NCBI GenBank assembly: GCA_905221295.1 | Contig: CAJNCP010000014.1 | Span: forward strand, 1 to 31,390 | Reading direction: 5' to 3' | Length of the DNA: 31,390 bases | From: a bacterium | GTDB taxonomy: Bacteria > Bacillota > Bacilli > Lactobacillales > Streptococcaceae | Shown: one piece after another, positions 16,668 to 28,493 of the stretch | How the letters are laid out: every line of letters begins with the position of its first letter | Numbering within the stretch: the first letter of the stretch is position 1 | Translations under genes and position numbers: made by a program | Notes under the pieces: generated by a model | Seen by the model: the letters and a program-made list of their open reading frames with translations, nothing else | Databases searched by the model: none | What the model was told of the DNA's origin: nothing

Positions 16668-17441
16668 TTAATTTTCTTTTCGAGCTATAAACATACCATA
16701 TTCTTTAGGAATGACTAACACACCATTATTAAACTTCCTTTCCAATCTTTTACGAATAATTCCCTCTTCTAGTGAACCTATTTCTGAAATTCCTTTCAAG
16801 GATTGAATATATTGAACTAGATCGTCTATACTTGTTACCTGTAGTTCGTCATCATAAATTAATTTTTCCACAGTGTCAAAATGCCTATTTAAATAAGTCT
16901 TTCCATTTTGTAAAGTAAAAGTTTTATTTTCTAAATCTTGAACAACCTCATCTTTAAATAAGCTTGCCAAATAATCTACAACTCCATTTTCACCAAATGT
17001 AGCACAATAAAAAATGCCCCCGTTTTTTAAAACTCTATTCACTTCAGAGAGAGCTTTAGGAATGTCATTTACATGATGTAGAAGCATATTAGCAATAACA
17101 ATATCAAACGTTTCTTTCTCAAAAGAAACATTTTGGATATCCATTATTTCATAATTGACATTGTCTCTATTTCCAATCACTGCCCTAGTAGTTTCTACCA
17201 TGTCACTAGAAAAATCCGTAATTACCAATTGCTTCATCTTGTCTATAGAATCAAGATTACTTTTCTACAGTTCTCCTGTGCCGCATCCCAATTCTAGAAC
17301 GTTAATTTCATCAGTAATTTGGTAGTTAGAAAAAATCCAATTATTAAAGCCCAATTTATTTTTTGAATACTTCTTATGTAGTTTTACTCTAATGTCAAGA
17401 TTATCTTGTTTTGCATATTGTTCAATTACTCTATTAATCAT
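16668..17441 (-). pseudogene. SAM-dependent methyltransferase interrupted by an in-frame TAG
   Basis: Read from the ATG at 17441, behind GGAGG, this is a complete class I methyltransferase of about 257 codons: an N-terminal helix region, motif I ELGCGTGEL (50-58), motif II-like TDFSSDMVE, DIVIANMLLHHV (motif IV) and a C-terminal cap. Codon 59 is TAG (17265-17267), directly after motif I, where a TGG tryptophan codon would fit; the frame is otherwise open. The longest intact product, from Met69 at 17237 (189 residues), lacks the SAM-binding motif I and has no ribosome binding site, so it is unlikely to be active. Relatives are UbiE/Methyltransf_11-like enzymes with unknown substrates. A 13-codon frame follows at 16614-16655 (minus, MKHYKELFDILEN), unrecognised. 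Confidence 0.8.
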
Positions 17442-17470
17442 TTTAAATTACCTCCACTTTATAATTTGAC

Positions 17471-17499
17471 ATTATATCACAAAAATAAAGGTAGCGTAA
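17471..17499 (-). promoter_or_regulatory. Promoter of the methyltransferase pseudogene
   Basis: Minus-strand TTACGC (17494-17499), a 17-base spacer and TG-A-TATAAT with the hexamer at 17471-17476. The promoter and ribosome binding site look intact although the reading frame is broken. Confidence 0.5.
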
Positions 17500-17660
17500 A
17501 ATAAGTTGTATAAACACAAAAAGGAATAAATCCGTTATAGTAGAGTTGTAACACATTACTAGAAAGAGATTTATTACTATGACTCAGTTTGCCACATATT
17601 CTCCAACGTATAAAAGCTGAGTATAGTTTAGAGGAAGAACTTTAGTATTTGTTGTTAATG
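17500..17660 (+). other. Intergenic strip with a possible relic reading frame
   Basis: The ATG at 17579 opens 13 codons (MTQFATYSPTYKS) before TGA. A one-base shift continues it with KAEYSLEEEL to a TAG. The preceding 60 bases contain promoter-like and ribosome-binding-like stretches. It could be the 5' end of a decayed insertion sequence or other gene, but I cannot name it. Confidence 0.2.
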
Positions 17661-17666
17661 CAAAAT

Positions 17667-17703
17667 AAAAAGCTTTAGAAATCAATATTTCTAAGGCCTT
17701 TTA
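17667..17703 (-). terminator. Terminator after guaA
   Basis: On the minus strand TTAGAAAT-ATTG-ATTTCTAA with an outer stem of A-run/GGC against GC/T-run and one mismatch, followed by T residues. Confidence 0.7.
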
Positions 17704-17715
17704 AACTTATTAATT

Positions 17716-19278
17716 CTACTCCCACTCAACGGTTGCAGGTGGTTTACTTGTAATATCGTAGACGATACGGTTAACGTGGTCTACTTCGTTAACGATACGT
17801 ACAGAAATCTTTTGAAGGACATCCCAAGGAATTTTGGCAAAGTCAGCTGTCATACCATCGATAGAAGTGATTGCACGAATGGCGATGGTGTAGTCATATG
17901 TACGACCGTCACCCATAACACCAACAGAACGAACACCAGTGTTGACAGTGAAGTATTGCCAGATATCACGGTCAAGTCCAGCTTTAGCGATTTCTTCACG
18001 AAGGATAGCATCAGACTCACGAACAGTTTCTAGTTTTTCTTCAGTGATTTCACCCATGACACGGATAGCAAGTCCTGGTCCTGGGAATGGTTGGCGCCAT
18101 ACGATGTGGTCTGGCATACCAAGCTCTGTACCGAGGGCACGGACTTCGTCTTTATAAAGAGTGTTCAATGGTTCAATCAGTTCAAACTGCATGTCTTCTG
18201 GAAGACCACCAACGTTGTGGTGTGATTTGATGGTTTGAGCAGTATCTGTACCAGACTCAATCACGTCAGTGTAAAGCGTTCCTTGAGCAAGGAATTTCAC
18301 ATCTTTTAGCTTACTTGCTTCGTCATCAAAGACATAAACAAACTCATTACCGATGATTTTACGTTTTTGTTCAGGGTCAGAAACGCCAGCAAGTTTGTCA
18401 AGGAAGCGTTTTGCAGCGTCTGCTTTGACGATATTCAAACCAAACTTACCACCAAGCATGTCCATAACTTGGTCAGCCTCTCCCTTACGGAGAAGACCGT
18501 GGTCTACAAAGATACAGATTAATTGATCACCGATTGCTTTTTGAAGAAGAACTCCAACAACAGAAGAGTCAACACCACCTGATAGACCGAGAAGAACACG
18601 CTTGTCACCTACAGTTTCACGGATTTTTTTGATTTGCATCTCGATAAAGTTATCCATAGTCCAGTCACCTTTGGCACCACAGATATTCAAGGCAAAGTTA
18701 CGTAGGATATCATAGCCGTGAACTGAATGACGAACCTCTGGGTGGAATTGGATACCGTAAATGTGCTTGTCAGGGTTTTCAATAGCTGCATAAGGACAGT
18801 CAGCAGAAGTTCCAGTACGAACAAAATCAGCTGGAATCTCTGTAACAGCATCGCCATGGCTCATCAAAACAATCTGTTCTTCAGGAGTCCCTTCAAAGAG
18901 GGCAGAAGTGGTATGGGTAAGTGGTGATTGGCCATACTCGCGGTTACCAGCATCACCTGCAGGAACAACTTTTCCTCCAAGTTTATGAGTTAAAAGTTGC
19001 ATACCATAGCAGATTCCCAAAATTGGAATGCCAAGTTCAAAAATTTCTGGATCAATATCAAACGAACCATCTTCGTATACAGAGTTTGGTCCACCAGAGA
19101 GGATGATCCCTACAGGGTTAATCGCACGAACCTCTGCAGCTGAGATTTTGTGACTTTTTAGCTCTGAAAAAACACCAATTTCACGAATACGGCGTGAAAT
19201 CAGCTGGTTGTATTGGCTACCATAGTCCAGCACGATGATTTTTTCGACATCTTGCAAATCAGTTGAAATGTTGCTCAT
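17716..19278 (-). CDS. guaA: GMP synthase (glutamine-hydrolysing)
   Basis: Converts XMP to GMP using glutamine and ATP, the last step of guanine nucleotide synthesis. The 520-residue protein has the full two-enzyme architecture: a class I glutamine amidotransferase domain (about 12-200) with catalytic Cys90 in GICYGMQLL, His178 and Glu180 in QFHPE; an ATP pyrophosphatase domain with LSGGVDSS (231-238); and the C-terminal dimerisation domain ending in [16 protein letters not shown] lies ahead of the ATG. It is divergent from a GntR-family gene, with back-to-back promoters. Confidence 0.97.
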   Translation of the reverse strand: MSNISTDLQDVEKIIVLDYGSQYNQLISRRIREIGVFSELKSHKISAAEVRAINPVGIILSGGPNSVYEDGSFDIDPEIFELGIPILGICYGMQLLTHKLGGKVVPAGDAGNREYGQSPLTHTTSALFEGTPEEQIVLMSHGDAVTEIPADFVRTGTSADCPYAAIENPDKHIYGIQFHPEVRHSVHGYDILRNFALNICGAKGDWTMDNFIEMQIKKIRETVGDKRVLLGLSGGVDSSVVGVLLQKAIGDQLICIFVDHGLLRKGEADQVMDMLGGKFGLNIVKADAAKRFLDKLAGVSDPEQKRKIIGNEFVYVFDDEASKLKDVKFLAQGTLYTDVIESGTDTAQTIKSHHNVGGLPEDMQFELIEPLNTLYKDEVRALGTELGMPDHIVWRQPFPGPGLAIRVMGEITEEKLETVRESDAILREEIAKAGLDRDIWQYFTVNTGVRSVGVMGDGRTYDYTIAIRAITSIDGMTADFAKIPWDVLQKISVRIVNEVDHVNRIVYDITSKPPATVEWE

Positions 19279-19313
19279 CTTTTTCCTTTCTCAAAAGAAA
19301 TATCTTTTTCAAT

Positions 19314-19343
19314 ATTCTATCACAAATAGGGGCGAATTACCAA
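19314..19343 (-). promoter_or_regulatory. guaA promoter
   Basis: Minus-strand TTGGTA (19338-19343), an 18-base spacer and TG-A-TAGAAT (hexamer 19314-19319). The leader is about 30 bases. I see no guanine riboswitch in it. Confidence 0.6.
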
Positions 19344-19359
19344 CTAAACAAGGCAAAGT

Positions 19360-19389
19360 TTGACTTTTTCTTAGCAAATACGGTACAAT
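19360..19389 (+). promoter_or_regulatory. Promoter of the GntR-family gene
   Basis: TTGACT (19360-19365), an 18-base spacer and TACAAT (19384-19389). Its -35 is 16 bases from the -35 of the divergent guaA promoter, so one bound regulator could affect both. Confidence 0.65.
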
Positions 19390-19418
19390 GGAAAAAATAA
19401 AAAAAAGAAGTGAGAATC

Positions 19419-20117
19419 ATGTTACCAGCTTATATGAAAATCCATGACCAGATCAAAAAGGATATAGATGAGAGTCGTTGGAAAATCGGGGAGAGACTTC
19501 CAAGTGAGCGAGATTTAGCTGAACAGTTTCAAGTTAGCCGGATGACATTACGTCAAGCTATCTCTCTCTTGGTTGAGGAAGGGGTTTTGGAGCGTCGTGT
19601 AGGGAGTGGGACTTTTGTCTCTAGTACTCGTGTCCAAGAAAAAATGCGGGGAACGACTAGTTTTACGGAGATTGTCAAATCTCAGGGGAAAGTACCTTCT
19701 AGCCAACTCATTTCTTACAGAAGAACCATTCCAAATGAGCAAGAGGTCGCAAAGCTGGGGATTACTCCGACAGAGAATATTATCCGCATGGAGCGGGTGC
19801 GTTATGCTGACCAAGTACCACTAGTCTATGAAGTAGCATCTATTCCTGAGAAATTTATTAAGGACTTCAAAAAAGAAGAAGTAACTAGTCACTTCTTTCA
19901 AACCTTGCAAAAATATGGCTACCGGATTGGCAAATCCCAACAGACCATTTATGCGAGATTGGCTAAGGAAAAGATAGCTCACTATCTGGAAGTCGAAAAG
20001 GGGCATGCCATTTTAGCCTTGACTCAGGTTTCCTATCTTGATGATGGGACGGCTTTTGAATATGTTAAGAGTCAGTATGTGGGTGAACGTTTTGAATTTT
20101 ATCTTGAAAACAACTAG
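19419..20117 (+). CDS. GntR-family regulator with UTRA domain
   Basis: 232-residue HutC-subfamily regulator. An N-terminal winged helix (about 5-72) contains GERLPSERDLAEQFQVSRMTLRQA; the C-terminal UTRA effector domain (about 90-228) contains IIRMERVRYADQVPLVYEVA. Family members sense small metabolites such as sugar phosphates or histidine-pathway intermediates; the ligand here is not evident. Conserved linkage to guaA in streptococci is from memory and hints at, but does not prove, a role in nucleotide or central metabolism. A GTG at 19410 is possible but the ATG at 19419 behind GAAGTGAG fits better. Confidence 0.88.
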   Translation: MLPAYMKIHDQIKKDIDESRWKIGERLPSERDLAEQFQVSRMTLRQAISLLVEEGVLERRVGSGTFVSSTRVQEKMRGTTSFTEIVKSQGKVPSSQLISYRRTIPNEQEVAKLGITPTENIIRMERVRYADQVPLVYEVASIPEKFIKDFKKEEVTSHFFQTLQKYGYRIGKSQQTIYARLAKEKIAHYLEVEKGHAILALTQVSYLDDGTAFEYVKSQYVGERFEFYLENN

Positions 20118-20138
20118 TCTCAGAAGATTAGTTTTTTC
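20112..20138 (+). terminator. Terminator after the GntR-family gene
   Basis: AACTAGTCT / AGATTAGTT stem with one G-U pair and loop CAGA, followed by a T run. It overlaps the TAG stop codon of the gene. Confidence 0.75.
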
Positions 20139-20179
20139 TTTTTGAAAAGATTAGAATTGTCAAAACAATCTTTCTAGAC

Positions 20180-20208
20180 TTGATTTTATCCATTATTTAC
20201 TATAAAAT
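20180..20208 (+). promoter_or_regulatory. Promoter of the U32-family gene
   Basis: TTGATT (20180-20185), a 17-base spacer and TAAAAT (20203-20208). Confidence 0.6.
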
Positions 20209-20253
20209 GAGAAGGAAAAACGTCAAACTTTTATATTGCAAATAGGAGAAAAA

Positions 20254-21540
20254 ATGACAAAAACATTAAAACGTCCTGAGGTTTTATCACCTGCGGGGAC
20301 TTTAGAGAAGCTAAAAGTAGCTGTTCAATACGGTGCGGACGCAGTCTTCATTGGTGGACAGGCCTATGGTCTTCGTAGCCGTGCAGGAAACTTTACCTTT
20401 GAACATATGGAAGAAGGCGTGCAGTTCGCCGCTAAGTATGGTGCTAAGGTCTATGTGGCTGCCAATATGGTCATGCATGAAGGAAATGAAGCTGGTGCTG
20501 GTGAATGGTTCCGTAAGTTGCGTGATATCGGGATTGCGGCAGTTATCGTGTCAGATCCTGCCTTGATTATGATTGCAGCAACAGAAGCGCCAGGTCTTGA
20601 AATCCATCTTTCAACTCAAGCCAGTGCGACCAACTATGAAACTCTTGAGTTCTGGAAAGAACTTGGTCTAACTCGTGTGGTTTTAGCTCGTGAGGTTTCC
20701 ATGGAAGAATTGGCAGAAATTCGTAAACGTACAGACGTTGAGATTGAAGCCTTTGTCCATGGAGCCATGTGTATTTCTTACTCAGGTCGCTGTACGCTTT
20801 CAAACCACATGAGTATGCGTGATGCCAACCGTGGTGGTTGTTCTCAGTCTTGCCGTTGGAAATACGATCTTTACGACATGCCTTTTGGTCAAGAACGTAA
20901 AAGTCTGAAAGGTGAAATTCCAGAAGAATTTTCAATGTCAGCCGTTGACATGTCCATGATTGACCATATTCCAGATATGATTGAAAATGGTGTAGACAGT
21001 CTGAAGATTGAAGGCCGTATGAAGTCCATTCACTATGTTTCAACAGTAACAAACTGTTACAAGGCGGCTGTAGATGCTTATCTTGAAAGTCCTGAGAAAT
21101 TTGAAGCCATCAAACAGGACTTGGTAGACGAGATGTGGAAGGTTGCTCAACGTGAATTGGCAACAGGTTTCTACTACGGTACGCCGTCTGAAAATGAACA
21201 GTTATTTGGCGCACGTCGTAAAATTCCTGAATACAAGTTTGTCGCTGAAGTAGTAGCGTATGATGATGCGACTCAAACGGCAACCATTCGTCAACGGAAT
21301 GTCATCAACGAAGGTGACCAAGTTGAGTTTTACGGCCCAGGTTTCCGTCATTTTGAAACCTATATCGAAGATCTTCATGATTCTAAAGGAAATAAAATCG
21401 ATCGCGCCCCAAATCCAATGGAACTATTGACTATTAAGGTTCCTCAACCTGTGCAAGCAGGGGATATGGTTCGCGCTCTCAAGGAAGGTCTTATCAATCT
21501 CTATAAAGAAGACGGAACAAGCGTCACAGTTCGTGCCTAG
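20254..21540 (+). CDS. U32-family protein, probable tRNA uridine hydroxylation enzyme (TrhP-like)
   Basis: 428-residue protein annotated for years as collagenase or peptidase U32. Characterised bacterial relatives (TrhP/YegQ, and YrrN/YrrO in Bacillus) make 5-hydroxyuridine at the tRNA wobble position using prephenate and an iron-sulfur cluster, and a relative, RlhA, hydroxylates 23S rRNA. The N-terminal barrel starts with PEVLSPAGTLEKLKVAVQYGADAV; the U32 signature EAFVHGAMCISYSGRCTLS is complete, and four cysteines (173, 180, 196, 200) match the cluster ligands. A C-terminal beta domain (about 340-425) follows. The ATG at 20254 sits behind ATAGGAG; the in-frame TTG at 20236 is not used. RNA modification is more likely than proteolysis. 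Confidence 0.88.
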   Translation: MTKTLKRPEVLSPAGTLEKLKVAVQYGADAVFIGGQAYGLRSRAGNFTFEHMEEGVQFAAKYGAKVYVAANMVMHEGNEAGAGEWFRKLRDIGIAAVIVSDPALIMIAATEAPGLEIHLSTQASATNYETLEFWKELGLTRVVLAREVSMEELAEIRKRTDVEIEAFVHGAMCISYSGRCTLSNHMSMRDANRGGCSQSCRWKYDLYDMPFGQERKSLKGEIPEEFSMSAVDMSMIDHIPDMIENGVDSLKIEGRMKSIHYVSTVTNCYKAAVDAYLESPEKFEAIKQDLVDEMWKVAQRELATGFYYGTPSENEQLFGARRKIPEYKFVAEVVAYDDATQTATIRQRNVINEGDQVEFYGPGFRHFETYIEDLHDSKGNKIDRAPNPMELLTIKVPQPVQAGDMVRALKEGLINLYKEDGTSVTVRA

Positions 21541-21554
21541 ACAAGGAAAAGTGA

Positions 21555-21866
21555 ATGAATCAAGCACAAGGTTTGTTAGTTGATGATGAAGGCAGATGTA
21601 TTCATTACCATGGCGAAAAGGACATCATTTCCCTTCAGTGTTATGAATGTAAGAAATACTATGCATGCTATCAGTGCCACAATGCTATAGAAACGCATGT
21701 GTTTTCGCCCTATCCCTTGACGCTTTCCAAGGATCAACCGATTTTATGTGGGGCTTGTAAGAGGACAATGACATTTCAAGAATATCAAAAACAGATAGCT
21801 TGTCCTTACTGTAGCGCTCCATTTAATCCAGGTTGTAAACAACACTATTCCTATTATTTTAAATAA
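21555..21866 (+). CDS. CHY zinc-finger protein
   Basis: 103-residue protein packed with metal ligands: Cys15, His17, His19, Cys29, Cys32, Cys38, Cys41, His42, His48, Cys65, Cys68, Cys83, Cys86, Cys94 and His97. This is the PF05495 CHY zinc-finger pattern (C-x-H-Y, CYECKKYYACYQCH, CGACKRTM, CPYCSAPFNPGC), which binds three zinc ions; there is no other domain. Eukaryotic relatives are ubiquitin ligases, but the short bacterial proteins have no established function. It begins 14 bases after the U32 gene with AAGGAAAAG as ribosome binding site, so it is co-transcribed. Confidence 0.85.
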   Translation: MNQAQGLLVDDEGRCIHYHGEKDIISLQCYECKKYYACYQCHNAIETHVFSPYPLTLSKDQPILCGACKRTMTFQEYQKQIACPYCSAPFNPGCKQHYSYYFK

Positions 21867-21875
21867 AATGAATGC

Positions 21876-21901
21876 ATCCAAGTTTCAAACTTGGATTTTT
21901 T
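21876..21901 (+). terminator. Terminator after the CHY zinc-finger gene
   Basis: ATCCAAGT-TTCAA-ACTTGGAT stem-loop followed by a T run. Confidence 0.85.
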
Positions 21902-22027
21902 CAGTTTGTTTCAGAAAATATAGTAAAATCAAGAAAAACTCGCAATCTAAAATGGAAAAACTTTCTATAGAATGGGGTAAAAACAGCAAAAATAGAAATA
22001 AATCATATGAAACGCTTTCAACGTAAG

Positions 22028-22063
22028 TAAAAAGTTGACAAATCAAAATTTTAGGACTAAACT
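22028..22063 (+). promoter_or_regulatory. ATP synthase operon promoter
   Basis: Consensus -35 TTGACA (22035-22040), a 17-base spacer and TAAACT (22058-22063). The leader is about 30 bases with AAAGGAG. Upstream, 21902-22027 holds no gene I trust, but ATGAAACGCTTTCA at 22007-22020 resembles a catabolite-response element lacking one base. Confidence 0.75.
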
Positions 22064-22099
22064 AAGTAAGTAAATTTAAATAAAAAAGGAGAATTTATC

Positions 22100-22300
22100 A
22101 TGAATTTAACATTTTTCGGTCTTTGTCTTGCCTGTATGGGTGTATCTCTTGCAGAAGGTATGTTGATGAACGGTTTGTTCAAATCAGCAGCTCGCCAACC
22201 AGACATCATCCCACAATTACGTAGCTTAATGATTATGGGGATTGCCTTTATCGAAGGAACGTTCTTGGTTACCCTCGTCTTTTCATTTATCATCAAATAA
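22100..22300 (+). CDS. atpE: F1Fo ATP synthase subunit c
   Basis: 66-residue hairpin of two membrane helices that forms the rotor ring. The polar loop ARQPD (31-35) contacts subunit gamma/epsilon and the proton-carrying carboxylate is Glu52 in GIAFIEGTF. In streptococci this subunit is the main target of optochin. Gly14, Ala49 and Phe50, at which pneumococcal resistance mutations occur, are present in wild-type form, but position 48 is Ile instead of Val and the 17-20 stretch is LAEG. First gene of the operon, matching the streptococcal order c-a-b; pneumococcal papers call it atpC. Confidence 0.95.
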   Translation: MNLTFFGLCLACMGVSLAEGMLMNGLFKSAARQPDIIPQLRSLMIMGIAFIEGTFLVTLVFSFIIK

Positions 22301-22334
22301 AGAGAAGTATAAAATGGAAAAGGGAGGATTTTAG

Positions 22335-23051
22335 ATGGAAGAAAGTATCAATCCAACCATCAATATTGGTCCTGTTACCTTTGATTTAACCATGTTAGCC
22401 ATGACCTTGTTGATTGTGGGAGTTGTTTTTGGCTTTATCTATTGGGCAAGTCGCAATATGACTTTGAAACCCAAAGGAAAGCAAAATGTACTTGAGTATT
22501 TCTATGACTTCGTTATTGGATTTACAGAACCTAACATTGGTAAAAGCTACATGAAAGACTACTCGCTCTTTTTCCTTTGTCTATTTCTATTTATGGTACT
22601 AGCAAATAACCTCGGTTTGATGGCGAAACTTCAAACTACAGATGGGACAAACCTTTGGACATCGCCAACTGCAAATCTCCAGTTTGACTTGGCCTTGTCA
22701 TTTGGAATTATCCTGATGACCCATATAGAAGGAATTCGTCGACGTGGTATTAAAAAATATCTAAAAGCTTATATCACACCTGGCTTTATGACTCCCATGA
22801 ATATCTTAGAAGAGTTTACCAACTTTTTATCACTTGCCTTGCGGGTGTTCGGAAATATCTTTGCTGGAGAAGTGATGGCTAGTTTGCTAATCACTCTATC
22901 TCATCAAGCTCTATATTGGTATCCAGTTGCTTTTGGTGCTAACTTGGCTTGGACAGCCTTTTCTGTCTTTATTTCCTGCATCCAAGCCTATGTGTTTACC
23001 ATGTTGTCTTCTATGTACTTAGGAAATAAGATAAATGATGGAGAAGAGTAG
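22335..23051 (+). CDS. atpB: F1Fo ATP synthase subunit a
   Basis: 238-residue membrane subunit that forms the proton half-channels against the c ring. Five to six hydrophobic segments; the essential arginine is Arg170 in [15 protein letters not shown], and Trp206 (another site of pneumococcal optochin resistance) is retained. GGAGG lies ahead of the ATG; 34 bases separate it from atpE. Confidence 0.95.
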   Translation: MEESINPTINIGPVTFDLTMLAMTLLIVGVVFGFIYWASRNMTLKPKGKQNVLEYFYDFVIGFTEPNIGKSYMKDYSLFFLCLFLFMVLANNLGLMAKLQTTDGTNLWTSPTANLQFDLALSFGIILMTHIEGIRRRGIKKYLKAYITPGFMTPMNILEEFTNFLSLALRVFGNIFAGEVMASLLITLSHQALYWYPVAFGANLAWTAFSVFISCIQAYVFTMLSSMYLGNKINDGEE

Positions 23052-23064
23052 AAAGGAGTAACAG

Positions 23065-23558
23065 ATGCACGTAACAGTAGGTGAATTAATTGGTAACTTT
23101 ATTTTAATCGCTGGCTCTTTTATCCTTTTGATTGTCTTAGTTAAGAAATATGCGTGGTCAAACTTGACAAGTGTCTTCGAAGAAAGGGCAAATAAAATTG
23201 CTGCTGATATTGATGGAGCTGAACAAGCTCGTCAAAAAGCAGAAACTCTTGCTCAAAAACGTGAAGATGAATTGGCTGGAAGTCGCAACGAAGCCAAAAC
23301 AATCATTGAAAATGCTAAAGAGACTGCCGAGAAGAGTAAAGCAGATATTCTGGCAGATGCTAAAGTAGAAGCAGGTCGCTTAAAAGAGAAGGCGAATCAA
23401 GAAATCGCTCAGAATAAAGCTGAAGCTTTGCAAAGTGTTAAGGGAGAGGTGGCAGATTTGACAATTAGTCTAGCTGGTAAAATCATCTCAAAAAACCTTG
23501 ACAGTCATGCTCATAAGGAACTCATTGATCAGTATATCGATCAGCTAGGAGAAGCCTA

Positions 23559-23559
<1 letters not shown>
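23065..23559 (+). CDS. atpF: F1Fo ATP synthase subunit b
   Basis: 164-residue peripheral stalk subunit. One N-terminal membrane helix (about 6-27) is followed by a long, charged, alanine-rich coiled coil (about 35-150; repeated [20 protein letters not shown] heptads) that dimerises and holds subunit delta. Its stop codon overlaps the atpH start by one base. Confidence 0.95.
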
Positions 23560-25615
<2,056 letters not shown>

Positions 25616-25630
25616 GAATAGAGGTGTCAG

Positions 25631-26509
25631 ATGGCAGTATCTCTAAATGATATTAAAACAAAAATCGCCTCAACCAAAAATACGAGTCAAATCACTAATG
25701 CTATGCAAATGGTATCGGCTGCCAAGTTAGGTCGCTCTGAAGAAGCAGCGCGCAACTTCCAAGTTTACGCTCAGAAAGTTCGTAAGCTTTTGACGGATAT
25801 TCTGCATGGTAACGGATCTGGTGGTTCAACCAATCCGATGCTCATCAGTCGCCCAGTTAAGAAAACAGGCTATATCGTTATCACTTCAGACCGTGGCTTG
25901 GTTGGAGGTTATAATGCTTCCATCCTTAAAGCCGTTATGGAGTTGAAAGAAGAATACCATCCAGATGGTAAAGATTTTGAGATAATCTGTATCGGTGGTA
26001 TGGGAGCTGATTTCTTTAAGGCTCGTGGTATTCAGCCAATCTATGAACTACGTGGCTTGGCGGATCAACCTAGTTTTGATGAAGTTCGTAAAATTATTTC
26101 AAAAACGATTGAGATGTACCAAAACGAACTTTTTGATGAATTGTACGTCTGCTACAACCATCATGTCAATACTCTCACAAGTCAAATGCGTGTGGAACAA
26201 ATGCTTCCGATTGTTGACTTGGATCCAAATGAAGCGGATGAAGAGTATAGCTTGACCTTTGAGTTGGAAACGAGTCGTGATGAGATTCTAGAGCAGTTGT
26301 TGCCACAGTATGCCGAAAGTATGATTTACGGGGCTATTATCGATGCCAAGACAGCTGAGAATGCTGCAGGTATGACAGCCATGCAAACGGCGACCGATAA
26401 TGCTAAGAAGGTCATCAATGATTTGACAATCCAGTATAACCGTGCTAGACAGGCGGCGATTACACAAGAAATTACAGAAATTGTAGCGGGGGCTAGTGCC
26501 TTAGAATAA
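25631..26509 (+). CDS. atpG: F1Fo ATP synthase subunit gamma
   Basis: 292-residue central rotor shaft. The N-terminal helix ([27 protein letters not shown]) and the C-terminal helix ([37 protein letters not shown]) form the antiparallel coiled coil; the Rossmann-like middle domain lies between them ([15 protein letters not shown], about 84-98). Starts 15 bases after atpA. Confidence 0.96.
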   Translation: MAVSLNDIKTKIASTKNTSQITNAMQMVSAAKLGRSEEAARNFQVYAQKVRKLLTDILHGNGSGGSTNPMLISRPVKKTGYIVITSDRGLVGGYNASILKAVMELKEEYHPDGKDFEIICIGGMGADFFKARGIQPIYELRGLADQPSFDEVRKIISKTIEMYQNELFDELYVCYNHHVNTLTSQMRVEQMLPIVDLDPNEADEEYSLTFELETSRDEILEQLLPQYAESMIYGAIIDAKTAENAAGMTAMQTATDNAKKVINDLTIQYNRARQAAITQEITEIVAGASALE

Positions 26510-26541
26510 GGCTTTGCCTCCCTCGTATCAAAATGAACTTA

Positions 26542-26563
26542 GGACCTAGTTGAGCTAGGAACC
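26542..26563 (+). other. Stem-loop in the atpG-atpD gap
   Basis: The gap of 85 bases is the longest inside the operon. It contains CCTAG-TTGAG-CTAGG (26545-26559) with an outer GG/CC pair after unpaired A residues. No T run follows, so it is not a normal terminator; it could be an mRNA processing or stability element. Confidence 0.4.
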
Positions 26564-26585
26564 GACAGTATCTTATATAGAATAG

Positions 26586-28001
<1,416 letters not shown>

Positions 28002-28011
28002 GAGGTGACCT

Positions 28012-28431
28012 ATGGCTCAGTTAACTGTCCAGATCGTGACACCAGATGGCCTTGTCTATGATCACCATGCCAGCTTTGTATCAGTGCGAACTCTGGATGG
28101 TGAGATGGGGATCTTGCCACGACATGAAAATATGATTGCGGTTTTAGCGGTTGATGAAGTAAAGGTAAAACGAATCGATGATGATACTCATGTAAACTGG
28201 ATTGCAGTGAACGGAGGGATTATCGAGATTGCCAATGACATCATTACCATTGTAGCCGACTCAGCAGAGCGTGCTCGTGATATCGATATCAGTCGTGCAG
28301 AACGTGCGAAACTTCGCGCCGAACGAGAAATCGAAGAAGCCCATGACAAGCATTTGATTGACCAAGAACGTCGTGCAAAAATTGCTTTGCAACGTGCTAT
28401 CAACCGTATCAATGTCGGAAATAGACTATAA
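28012..28431 (+). CDS. atpC: F1Fo ATP synthase subunit epsilon
   Basis: 139-residue central stalk subunit and inhibitor of ATP hydrolysis. An N-terminal beta sandwich (about 1-85; [26 protein letters not shown]) is followed by a helical hairpin of arginine- and alanine-rich sequence (about 90-139). AGAGGTG precedes the ATG. Last gene of the operon; a strong terminator follows. Confidence 0.95.
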   Translation: MAQLTVQIVTPDGLVYDHHASFVSVRTLDGEMGILPRHENMIAVLAVDEVKVKRIDDDTHVNWIAVNGGIIEIANDIITIVADSAERARDIDISRAERAKLRAEREIEEAHDKHLIDQERRAKIALQRAINRINVGNRL

Positions 28432-28465
28432 AAAAATGAACTTGAGTTTCAAGTTCATTTTTTTT
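28430..28465 (+). terminator. Terminator of the ATP synthase operon
   Basis: ATGAACTTGA / TCAAGTTCAT stem (28436-28445 and 28449-28458), loop GTT, extended by A and T runs. Confidence 0.9.
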
Positions 28466-28466
28466 A

Positions 28467-28493
28467 GGCTCTTTGTCAACTGTAGTGGGTTGA
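28467..28493. mobile_element. Orphan ISL3-like terminal sequence
   Basis: The 27 bases starting GGCTCTTTGTCAACTG match the kind of outer end carried by ISL3-family elements (GG-C/T-TCTTT), directly after the atpC terminator. No ISL3 transposase follows; the sequence switches to an IS30 transposase after about 28494. The family call is from memory of IS ends. Confidence 0.4.

Noticed and set aside
19279..19313. Guanine riboswitch ahead of guaA
   Set aside because: The leader is only about 30 bases, too short for a purine aptamer.
20567..21052. A 161-codon minus-strand frame opposite the U32 gene
   Set aside because: Shadow of a conserved gene with four cluster cysteines; no start signals.
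21952..22026. Small plus-strand frame of 24 codons upstream of the ATPase promoter
   Set aside because: No ribosome binding site, no recognisable peptide features, and it overlaps the cre-like site.
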